Positions 48,432-59,761 of a DNA stretch of 64,000 bases are shown here, one piece after another. The position numbers and the translations under genes were made by a program. Origin of the DNA: Sipunculus nudus (Eukaryota; Annelida; Sipuncula; Golfingiida; Sipunculidae); the NCBI GenBank assembly GCA_026874595.1, contig CM049310.1:84297056-84361055 (forward strand). Direction: 5' to 3'. Each line of letters begins with the position of its first letter. The stretch's first letter is position 1. Below the pieces are notes generated by a model that worked only from the letters and a program-made list of their open reading frames with translations, did no database searches and had not been told where the DNA came from.

Positions 48432-48541
48432 GTAAGTATGATTTACTAACAGAACACCAATCAGTATAATGCCTACTTAGCCATCGCAATCGGTGTCTTG
48501 TATACAAAAAGCATAGTAAGTATGATTTGCCAAGGAACATG
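48374..48541 (+). repeat. 84-bp tandem duplication of exon end plus splice donor
   Basis: 48374-48446 and 48458-48530 align without gaps at an offset of 84 bp, with about 10 differences in 73 positions. The copy contains the last 58 nt of the second coding exon, the donor GTAAGTATGATTT and the start of the intron. 84 is a multiple of three. In the exon frame the copy reads NQYNAYLAIAIGVLYTKSI with no stop, and it keeps the GTAAGT donor at 48516. Confidence 0.85.
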
Positions 48542-49877
48542 AATAATGTGTTTCAATACGACCTATTGATAGAGGCGTAAAAATATGCTAGTACTTAAAT
48601 TTATTGAGGAATGCTGAAGTTCAGAAGTATTAATTGGCAGGCTTGAATCCATCCAGCAGGGTGTACACCATATTGATAGCCGCCAGCTGTTAGAATTATT
48701 TTCAAGTACCAAATCACACCCTCTTGTAGCATCAGGTAGTATAGTAACAGGCTTCATTTCCTGGGCTCTCTATTGCTTCAAACAGCTGTTGAGCATCGTT
48801 GAGTCCTAAAATATCAGTTATTTGAAAATAGATATTTCTAGACACATTGAGTTAACATAGTACAGTATTATCTGTGTGAGCCTGGATGTGTCTTAAATAT
48901 CACTATATAGTAAAGCTGACGGCTAAGTTGTATTCTGACTTTCTCTCACAGTAAGGGTAGCTTATTAGGAATGATAAGTTTATTTCTGTTATGTGTTTGG
49001 TTCTTGATGGCAAAACGTGGCACACTTTAATGGCTCCAACTGCTTCTTTCCCCAGAAGCTATGGTGTCGTATAATGACTCGTGTGACGTAGTACACACCT
49101 TCGCGTACATTTATAGAGACAGACAACACGAACATAACAATTTCTGTATCAATATTTTGGTCCAGAATTTTCATAGGGGATCTTTTTGAGTAAAACCAAT
49201 CAATAAGAATTCTTTTTCCACTTTTTTTCCTTTTCCTTAATTTTGGCTTTATGTGTGTGCTTGTTCTAAAAAAATGGCTGATTTTCCAAAACTGACTGTT
49301 ACTAGTGTTTGTCAGACTGATACTCAAAAGTTACAGATTTGCATCTGATATATCTACATTACCTCTATGGAACATGCCTAGCCCTATAAACTTCTGACTC
49401 AAAAGTTAATGAAAATTTAGCACTTTTTAGATCAATATATTGATAAAGCCAGGACTCATGCTGAATGTCCAGAATCTTGTTTTAAAAGGGACCTGACATA
49501 AAACTGCAGACTGGGAGGGAATCTCTCTAAAACAAGACATGTAACAATCTTAATAGTGTGCCTCAAACTGATTCACAGTAACGTGAATACCTATACAGTC
49601 TGTCAGAAGCCAGGTTGAACTGACCAGTTTGTAACTGTGATGTGTCACAGCCAAGGGCATGATTTGGCATGATATAGTAATGCAGTAGGCAAGAGGTTAA
49701 CTCCCAACATATAGACTTATTGTGGCTTAAAGGCCATTTCTGTCTGATGGATAACCCTGTCGGTATTAATAAAAAAAATTTTAAGGCTGCACTGTGACCT
49801 TTGCAAGTCTTTACATAAATACCCATCAGTAGTGACTGTCATCCTGGAATAACTAGGGGTCCACCCAGTCAGGATTT
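48542..49877. other. Intron sequence, no feature recognised
   Basis: No further coding exon was found downstream of the duplicated exon end. Chance ORFs only. Confidence 0.4.
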
Positions 49878-50300
49878 TAGCTCAGCTGACTGATAACTGA
49901 GCTATAGTGATTGGTCAGTGTCTGTCCGTCTTTCTGTTCATCTGTTAGACTGGCATGTTAATTCTACAAATCTTATATTTTGCATATAGTTAGATGTCCC
50001 TAAGTTCTCCTACCAAACCCAAAATTAGGTTACTGTGACATCATTCCTTTGAGAAATTAAACAAAAACCTCCATTTTTCAGGAAAAAAAATTGCTGTTAC
50101 ACTTCAGGACAGCCTACTTCCAAAACCACTTTTGTTATTTTGTTCATTTTTGGCATATATGGTCCTCAATATATTTCCTGTGCACATGCCAGAAATTTGC
50201 GTAATATTTAGATGTACCTTGTCAAAACATCACTAAATATATTTACCCACTTTACATGGTAACTGTTGAAGCTGGAGAGTTTTTTTCAAGCATATATTTA
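49878..50300 (+). mobile_element. HINE-like element, 5' part (3' truncated)
   Basis: TAGCTCAGCTGACTGATAAC, then GAGCTATAGTGATTGG, GTCTGTCCGTC, 'ttagatgtccctaagttctcctacca' and the first part of the ~0.6-kb module. Similarity fades near 50300 and there is no 3' palindrome. Confidence 0.55.
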
Positions 50301-50568
50301 AGTTATATATAATTGTATACCAGAGTTTTAGAGGATGTGCACCATCAGATTTTACACCTAAATTCCACAGATTTCCAGTATGGCCACTGTGCAGCCAAAT
50401 ACAGTCTGGAATTCCTTTCTTCATGACCCACTTTTTTTAGCTGATATGAAGTCTTTTTATTTAATGTGATCATTGAACAAATACTAGCTACACTTTTGCC
50501 CTGAACTGTTTAGCAAGTCCATTGATACAACTTAAGTTCAAATGCACTTTGTAATTTCTAGGCTTTTT

Positions 50569-51120
50569 TAGCCCTCAGCCCTTAGGCTGTTGGGCTATTG
50601 TCGTCACCCAAGCTCTCCTTCTAGCGTCTGTTAATGTTTACCTTGTGAGTGGGATATCTCCAAAAGGAATCACCTTATGAATTTTATTTCTTCGGTGAAG
50701 ATGTATATCGACAAAATCTTGGTCAAGTTCAAAGTGACCTTGACCTATTTTCTACATTTTAGAGCTGATTGATTATAGAAAAACACTTAGAAGCTTATTT
50801 CTCTTGAACCATTGGGTGGATTTTCACAAAACTTACAAGGATCATTTGGACTGATGGTCTGTACCTGCTGCACAAGTTTTGGGATGGATTTTTATGAAAC
50901 ATGGTATAATGATATGCCTTGATGATCTCTAAGTCCTGCATGAGATCGGTCTTACCATACTTGCAAAGCCACTACATACTTCTCCAGTTTAAATTTATAA
51001 CTGAGACATGTACAGATATACATCCATGTGAGAACAAATATTTCATACTTGTTACTGTTACCACCTATAAATACTGTTCTTTTGGCTGAGGGCTTTTGTC
51101 AGCTTCTGCTGATATTCTGG
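50569..51120 (+). mobile_element. Helitron-like element, second copy of the AGCCCTTAGG family
   Basis: The 5' end TAGCCCTCAGCCCTTAGG continues CTGTTGGGCT and can fold AGCCCtCAGCC against GGCTGttGGGCT. The 3' end GGCTGAGGGCTTTTGTCAGC, TTCTGCTGATATTCTGG has the hairpin plus CTRR. AGCCCTCAGCC and GGCTGAGGGCT form an 11-bp subterminal inverted repeat. One internal 'ggtcaagttcaaagtgaccttgacct' module. Confidence 0.65.
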
Positions 51121-51369
51121 TCACGTTCATGCAACATTATTCATTTTAACTCAACATACTTTGAAGAAAAGACCATATACATTTTCAGGATAATATGTAA
51201 TGAAAAGTGTTGTGCTCAATGGACACAGCTTTATTGAATGAATGGGCTGGACAGGCTACATGCCAGGGGTGCTAGTTCTTTGCTAGTAATTTTTCAGGCA
51301 GGCAGGCATATGCTATCTCCACACACAAGATTATCAGCATTAGTGATAACCCATATTAATCCATGTCCC

Positions 51370-51420
51370 TGTGATTTGGCAGATACATGTTGCCGCTTGT
51401 TGACTACCCACGTTCAGGTT
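51370..51420 (+). mobile_element. 3'-end fragment of the TCCGCC Helitron-like family
   Basis: 'atttggcagatacatgttgccgcttgttgactacccacgttcagg' parallels the last 50 bp of copy 1. CTAG has decayed to CAGG. Confidence 0.45.
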
Positions 51421-52159
51421 ACTCATGAAGTTTGAATTGACCAAATCTCCATAGCCTATAATGCTCCGCCTTTTAACCTAATTATGATAGTTAGCCCCTA
51501 AAACACTCCTACACAGAAGGCCTTCAACTCCCATGGTTACGAGAGCTGTTTACAAGACAATAGTGACATTGCAAAGGTAGATGATGTATGACTTCGATTG
51601 ACTGACGTCATCAGCTGGAATTCTTTTATCTCTGTTCTCTGGTGATGAATATATTTCAGTCATTGTGAAGTGTCTTGCCATATTTTGAATTATTTGTCTT
51701 ATACAAAATATCGTGCCAGGTAAGACAGTACTATTCATTCAGTAGTCTGCAGAATAGGTCCTGCAACCTTTGGCCTAGAACTTTTTATACTGTCTCCTTT
51801 GTATAAAAATATCCTGGAAAACATGCCGACATGGGTACTGCTACAGACAACACATGTTTTGTTTGGGAGAGCCGCCCAAATTATGCAAATATTGTGCCTG
51901 TTGGAAGATTGACTGTTTACATCGCAAACGGTAACTTGATCTGTTGCTCAACTGCTCTGCTCATGAAAATTCATTGAATGAATATGCAATAAAGGTCGCA
52001 TAGAGCTCATGGATAGGTCAGTAATGTAGTGTGGTTTTTTAATCTGGACAAAAGTCCATGACAACACTTTTTTCCCATTATGAAAGATCATAGACAAGCT
52101 GTTTTTCATGTAAAAAGGTTTGCATTTATTCCCCATTATAAAATGTTTTCAGTAGTGAT

Positions 52160-52620
52160 GTAAGACTCAAGTCTGGATTTGAGTCCACTTTTTTAGGGAC
52201 ACCAACTAGGACTCAAGGCTTCTGGACTCGGACTTGCACTCAGACTCCAATGTTATGACTTAAGAAATCAGACTGAGTAAGTCTGAAGTCAAGTGGGAAG
52301 AAACGCTGTCACATACTGTGAAGATTTATGTACATGTGTGAACTACTAACAGAATGTTAACAAATAATAAGACTATCTACTAAGCTTTACCTCTGCATCA
52401 AGAGCTAAATCGAATCAAACATTCATGAAAACAGCATGCATAAACTAACATTTAAATACACATGATAATTGCAAATTTCCATTTTAAGTCCATTCTAACA
52501 AGGATATTTGCATTGGACTTGTATTTGGGTTCCAAATGACTCAGACTCAAAGAAGGTGGACTTGGACTCAAACTTCAAGGACTTGGACTTGAGTGGCCTG
52601 GACTTGGACTAATTGCATTG
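52160..52620. repeat. GGACTTGGACTC-rich repeat with inverted ends
   Basis: Both ends are built of variants of GACTC-GGACTTG (for example ACTCAAGTCTGGATTTGAGT on the left; GGACTTGGACTTGAGTGGCC on the right) and are partly inverted with respect to each other. The middle (about 52300-52490) is ordinary AT-rich DNA. Confidence 0.5.
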
Positions 52621-53159
52621 ATCGACTACATAACTGGTTTTCAGTACTAGTTCCACCTTCACTCCATGGTCTGTATCAGATATAAAGTTGTTGGGAATCA
52701 TATCACTGCCACAATTCAGGATCATCCATGCTTCATGTTTTTGAATAGAATAACAATCACCTAACCCAGGTCTACTTTCATAAATACATCTTTTCTGATT
52801 AATGGGGACCCATGGTTGACATAGGTTTCCAGTGATAATAGACCTCTTGAGGAGAATACTATAGTCAACTCACACACAGAGTGCTGGTGAGGCTGAGCTC
52901 TTGTGATCAGTGCCCTGCTGTGAATGGGATCACTCCAGTGAATTGGTTAACTCCCAAAAATAGCTGGCCTCTTGGAAATGGAGGGCTTCCTATCATTTAT
53001 AGTATTTCTTTGATCATATATTTATTCCTATAAATGGGTTTATGGTAGCTTCCCATGATAGCCCATAAAGTAGAAAAAAAATCTTTGTATTAGGCCACAC
53101 ACAAAAAATTGTTCTGTGGACTCTAGGAACCAAAAATATTGTGCAAGCAGGCAACTTTT

Positions 53160-56100
53160 TAGCTCAGCTGACTATAAGTCATCTGAGCTATAGTTGTGGT
53201 CCATTGTCCATCGTCCGTCCGTCTGTCTGTCCGTCCATCCGTCTGTCTGTCCGTCCGTAAGACTGGCACGTTTCGACACCCTTGGACCTACGAATCTGAA
53301 ATTCGGCATACAGTTAGATGTCCCCAAAATCTCCTACCATGCTGAAAATTGGGTCAATAGGACTACGTTCCTTCGAAATATTAAGGAAAAACCTCAATTT
53401 TTTATTAGAAATCTATTTTTACACTTCAGGACTACTTAATATCAAAACCACTCATCTGGTTTTCTTCATATTTACCATAAATATTCCTCTATATAGTTCC
53501 TATGTACATGCCAGAAATTAAGTCAGTATTGTTTAATTTAAAAAAGTTATGGGCCCAAACATAATGGACTTTGTATAAAAATCAGGAAAGATATTTGGTC
53601 ACTTAAGACCAAAAGTGTTAAAGGTAGGGACTTTTTTCAGTAATACAACTTAATTTTATTGTATACCAAAAATTAGATCAAAATCTGTGGCAAAAATATA
53701 AAATTGGTACCTTAAATTTTGCCCAACTTTGGCCATGGCACGTTTTTTTCCTGTAAGTACTGTGGATTTAATTTTCACAGCATGTACACATAAGGATTTA
53801 ATCTGTTAAAATCTGAAATTTAAAAAAAAATTGAATTTTTTTAGAGGCTCCTGTTGTATTCCCTTACATTGTCAAGCAGTCCACTTTGATGTCTGTAGGT
53901 CATTCAGTGCACATCTCTATGCTCCCCAGGCTGTTGGCATAATTTTAGATGTCCCCAAAATCTACCAAACTGAAAATTAGATCATTAGGACTTCGTTCCT
54001 TCGAGATATTAAGGAAAAACCTCCGTTTTCCATAAAAAAAGCCATTGTTACACTTCAAGGCTGCCTACTATCAAAACCACTGATCTGTTTTTTTTAGCTC
54101 AGCTGACTATAAGTCATCTGAGCTATAGTCGTGGTCCATTGTCCGTCGTCCGTCCGTCTGTCCATCCGTCCGTCCGTCCGTCCGTCCGTCCGTCCGTAGA
54201 TGTGGCACGTTTTGAAACCGTAAGACCTAGGAATCCAAAATTCGGCATAATGTTAGATGTCCCCAAGATCTCCTACCAAGCCGAAAACTGGGTCTTTGCA
54301 ACTTCGTTCCTTTGAGAAATTAAGGAAAAACCTCAATTTTTTATTAAAAACCTATTTTCACACTTCAGGACTGCCTAATATCAAAACCACTCATCTGTTT
54401 TTCCTCATATTTACCATAAATATTCCTCTATATAGTTCCTATGTACATGCAAGAAATTATGTCTGTATTATTTAATTTAAAAAAGTTCTGGGCCCAAACA
54501 TTATGCATTTTGTAAAAAATCAGGAAAGATATTTGATCACTTAACACAAAAAATGTTAAAGCTATTGACCTTTTTTCCAGTAATATAACTTTAATTAATC
54601 AAAATTAAATTGTATACCCAAAATTAGATGAAAATCTTTTAAATTTTCTAAAATATTAATAAAAATAAAAAATTGGTACCTTAAATTTAGCCCAACTTTG
54701 ACCATGGCACGTTTTTTTCCTGTAAGTACTGTGGATTTAATTTTCACAGCATGTTTTTGTTAGCATTTCAACTGTTAACACCAAAAATTTGAAACCAGTT
54801 GATCAAAAACTGTAGATTTTAATAAGTGTTCAAGCACCATGTAACATATTGTTTACATTAAGCTAGTGTTATGCAGTTTGCAAGAGCTCAGCTCCCCAGC
54901 TTCAGCTCTTAGTTCCTTAAATTCGGCATACAGTTAGATGTCTCCAAAATCCCCTACCATGCCAAGAATTTGGTCACTAGGACTTAATACCTTCGAGATA
55001 TTAATGAAAAACTTCATTTTCCATTAAAAACCCATTGTTACACTTCAAGACTGCCTAATATCAAAACCACTGATCTGACTTTAATCATAAATAATATACA
55101 TATTTTTCATTCTCTATGCACATGCCAGAATGATGTCAGTATTGCGTAATTGTTTTAAGTTATGGGCCCAAACATAATGCACTTTGTAAAAAATCAAGAA
55201 ATATATTTACTCCCTTAACAAGGGCATTGCTGAAGCTAGAGATTTTTTTGTCAGGGATGTAACATTTTTTAATCAAGATTCAATTGAATACCCAAAATTA
55301 GTTCTGAATTTTTCAAATTTTATAAGTTATTAGTATAAATATAAAATTAGTACCTTAAATTTTGCCCAACCGTGACCATGGCACGTTTGTGTCCTGTGAG
55401 CACTGTTGATATAATTTTCATATCATGCACACATTAGGATTTCAGCTTTTTAGTGTAGAAAGCTGAAAGAAATTGGCCAAAAATTGTAGCTTTTATTAAT
55501 GTTTTTTATGAGACCCTGTCAGACTTTGGCTCTCTCCAGCCCCTCTTGAGTCACCTGTATGTTGACCTTGTTGACCTTTCATCAAATTATGCACGCTTGA
55601 GGCGAGGCATCCAGGCAGCTTATGGCCAGCCACAGTTGATCCAGGTGTCCAACCCAACTCATCTAGTAGTTTTAACCAACAACATAACAATAAACAATAA
55701 ATTAATAAATTTTTATTGGTTTTTAATAACAAATTAAAGAAAAATAGAAAAGGAATTTGTTAGTTTATAATAACAGGAAATTAACTTGCAGTTACTGATG
55801 ATATAAGAATCTTGTATCGATGGGTAAAATGTCACATATTCCAAATAACACCATGCAGTCACCTATGGCATTTTTCAGTTCAATTTTAATGATAAAGAAG
55901 TAAATCATATTATTCATTATTAATCATAAGGGATCATATGAAGGAAATTAATGATAGACAAAGATGCAGTTGATAATATTAATCTAGATTCCTACTATGT
56001 CTAGTGTGTACATTGATGTGAAATTAGTCCAAAATGAATTTTTTTACAGTTATTTTTTAATATAAATAAAAGCCATAAAACCAGGTACTTATGATCATTA

Positions 56101-58815
56101 TTAAATGTGTGAATTTTGTTTATTCTGGATTCTCAACATCATTGGTTGGTGAAACTGAATAAATACCAGACATGGTGCAAATACTTTGTAATTGTATTTA
56201 AATACGAATATGATTATGTACTCCATTATAAAATTTCTTGCATAAAGAATAGGAATTTAGGTAAAAATGAAAGTATATGAATACTCGTGCAAATACTTTC
56301 AAAATGTATTCATGAATGCATTCATGAATATATTCTTTAATATTATTTTAATAATCATATCAGTTATATTTCATTTAAAAAAATCATATGATTCTCTTAT
56401 TATTTTTTATAAAAATTATATTTGGGACAATATTTGTAATTTTTTTTAATAAATAGTTAAACTCTTATATTATATGTTCTGCTTAAATAAGTTATATGGC
56501 CAAGTCAAAATCTGTGTGACAATAGTACTCCATTTGTTAATAAAACAAATGAAATCAATCCTCTTCCCTGTCTCCAAAGGTACTATCAAAATCATACATA
56601 AGCTAAACAACAACAACTCATAATACAGCTTATATTTATTACCACACAAAACCAGCATGTGCCTCATTTCTAAATAATATTTTTTTATCATATATAACAG
56701 CTGAGCGTCGTGACCCATAGGTCCCTTGTTGTATTTAGTATTCACATTCTTTCATACATTTTCTATGAGCATACCAAAAATTAGGTCAGTATTGGGTATT
56801 ATTTTGAAGTAATGGGCCAAAATATAATGCAGTTTTTAAAAAAATCAGGAAATTTATTTACTCACCTAACATGAGAATTGCTGAACCTAGAGACTTTTTT
56901 CAGGAATATAACTTTATTTAATCAAGATTCAATTGTTTACCCAAAATTAGATATGAATTTTGCAATTTTTTCAAGTTATTTGCATAAATAAAAAATCAGT
57001 ACCTCAAATTTTGTCCAACTTTGGCACTGTTGATTTAATTTTCACAGCTTATAAACATAAGGATTTAATCTTTTAAAATCTGAAATTTCAAAGAAATTGA
57101 TTGGAAAGAATAGCTTTTATTCACGTTTTCATACACCATGTCAAGTGTTGTTTACATCTAGCCCACCTAGTAGTACAGCCTTCACTTGCATTATGTAACA
57201 CACCCCAGGCAGCTTGCAGCTTGGCCACTACCAGCAGGCTTCCCCTCTGCCCTACACTCCCCCCCCCCCCCCCCAGATGGTGCATAAACTAGATGAATGT
57301 TATTATTTTCTGTATTTGATTCATTCTTATTCTAGGCTATGCTACTTTTTAGATTTTGTATTGTACCACCAGGGTTACAATGATTAAAGTGTACATTAAA
57401 TTGTGTCCACAAAGTGGTGTATTGCTGTGAAAGTGTGGATGTTTATCAGATAAGTAATTCCTTACTTCAGAAGAGTAAAAACATCACCAGGTGTGAAATT
57501 GACTATTAATTCCAGTAATAAATTAAAACTGGGATAGTAATTAGCACAATGATATTGTTTGTCCCTCATTCAACCAACAGTGTGTATACTTTATTTGAAA
57601 AGATGTTTTATTTTATCAAATTTACTGAATCTTTTATTTTATTTTGGTGAATAAAATTAAGCATGTACTGAAAACTCCAGTGCGCAAAACTTTTTAATAG
57701 TGATTCAAGGAATATTCTTGTAGATGCCATGTTGTGGCATTATTTTCTTTTAAATTCAGTTTAAACATTTATGATTTAAAAATAATAAAATATATGTGTA
57801 TGCATAATATGATCCAATATGAGCTACACTCTGGATATATGATGATTGCAACTTTTTCAACAATTCTAATATTTAAACTTATAGTTTCAGTTTTTTACTC
57901 TGTATATATAATGATTGCAACTTTTGCAACAATTCTAATATTTTAACTTATATTTTCAGGTTTTTTTTTTAAATTTATAAAACCTGTAAATAAAAAAAAA
58001 ATGATTCAGATAAAAACACAGTATCTCAAAACTTTACTGTTTTTCTTCATGACAGTCTTGTCAGAGTATTAGTTTGCAATCATATATTTAGAAATTTACT
58101 ATAACCAAGTAGGAGGGCCCCTTTCCTCTTAGCTTTTCATATTCTTATATAAATGCAAAACATTACAATAGAATATTTCTACATCCACCTTTGTGCTGCC
58201 CTCACTTTTCCCTTCTCCGACCCCATCCCAAAGTCAGCCTCAGTAAGCAAGAACAAGACGAATCAGATATACTCATACTTTTATATTTTGTATAACTATT
58301 CATCCATAGGTACATGCCAGAAATTATGTCAATATTGTGTAATATGTAGACATAGTGGGCATCACAATAATGTACCTTGTCAAGACTAAAGAGATATTGT
58401 GTCATACAGTCACAAGTTCATAAATCACTTCATCAGCATAGTTAACCATAACTTCATATCTGTCAAATTGAAAGCTTGCAGACGACCATACACTTTAGAT
58501 CCTTCAACAAATAGCCTTATCATCATTCTACTACTGCTTATTACTGCTGTCATTGCATTCATATTTGCTCACATATATCACAATTTTCAACCCCTCCTAA
58601 ATAAATAAAAATAAACCACTATATTTTACTCTATTAATCCATCAGTCAGGTAATTTCATTTATCATTTACTCACATATTACATTACATTCCTTTATAATA
58701 GCCCAACATGTCCATGATATTCATAAGCTTTCTCGACTCGATATAGTATCACAGTGGAGAAACATTTATAGTCCAATCACGATCAGCTGAGCGCCGTGAC
58801 CCATGGGTCCCTTGT
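53160..58815 (+). mobile_element. HINE-like element (host, ~3.0 kb without guest)
   Basis: The 5' end is TAGCTCAGCTGACTATAAGT, then CATCTGAGCTATAG; the 3' end is ATCAGCTGAGCGCCGTGACC, CATGGGTCCC, TTGT. Outside the guest at 54095-56729 it is collinear throughout with 35460-38691, including the duplicated 'atgattgcaactttt.caacaattctaat' and the distal 69-codon ORF. These two are the clearest pair of full-length siblings in the window. Confidence 0.8.
54095..56729 (+). mobile_element. HINE-like element, nested guest copy (2.64 kb)
   Basis: It starts TAGCTCAGCTGACTATAAGT with a long GTCCGTCCGTCC tract. It ends ACAGCTGAGCGTCGTGACCC, ATAGGTCCC, TTGT. The host sequence on either side (CTGATCTGTTTTTTT and TGTATTTAGTATTC) joins up to match the uninterrupted sibling at about 36440-36465. 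Two ~0.6-kb modules occupy 54230-54770 and 54915-55450. The 3' part matches 17.1-19.0k. Confidence 0.8.
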
Positions 58816-58819
58816 TTTC

Positions 58820-59020
58820 ACAATATGTGGACTTTTGCTAGCTTGCCTAGACTTTAACAATATTTATTACAGTTCTTGAAATGCATATGATCAACACAAT
58901 ATTTAGTCCATTTTCTATACCTTTAACAATATTTTAGGAAATTAACGCCATAGCATAAATTAGCAACATTACCAAGGGCCTGGTTTATTTGCAAAATCTT
59001 GAAGTTGATCCACAAAAAAT
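58820..59020 (+). repeat. Internal fragment shared with 39490-39715
   Basis: 'acaatatgtggacttttgctagcttgcc' through 'tagtccattttctatacc' and 'aaaatgggag' follows the same order as fragment a at 39.5k. It directly abuts the 3' end of the element at 53160-58815. Confidence 0.45.
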
Positions 59021-59643
59021 GGGAGCAGTGAGTCCATAGCACAATAAATTTGTGTTTTATGGCCTCATTTAAAGAGACTTGTCTTGACTCCCAGGTAGGA
59101 AAGATGATGTGATGGTTATTTGACTGCTTGGACTCCTGTATGTTGATGTACTACCAACAATGTTAAGTGTCTGGATGATGTATTCCCCACGGTACAATAC
59201 AAGGCCAATACAAGGCCAATTAAAATATTACACTGTATATATGATAATAGTGTGCTAATTAAACAAAAATATCGGTGACTGGTCATTTTATTTCACAATT
59301 GATAAAATTAATAGCACTTTTTGATAATCTATCATTAACAAAGTTTTATGCACATCCAAAGAAGTCAAATTGTCCTGATAAAATATTCTAATTCTGTCAG
59401 ATATATAAGAAAGACATATCACTAAATAGTGAACAGCATTAAAGTTTAACCTTATGCAAGAAATATATATCAACAACCTGGGAGTTACCTTATCCTTTCT
59501 GCGTGATGAACAAGTTAGACTGCATTTACTTAATCAATTTTCAGGTATAATTCTATACAGCAGATTTCACAGTAATATAGATAGACATAAAATAATTGAT
59601 TAATAATTGATCATTGGTTGTTTTATCTTTCAATCTCTGAATA

Positions 59644-59689
<46 letters not shown>

Positions 59690-59700
59690 TTTTATATATA

Positions 59701-59761
<61 letters not shown>

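Noticed and set aside
51600-51612. CRE-like TGACGTCA at 51603
   Set aside because: A single 8-mer inside a large intron; expected by chance at this scale.
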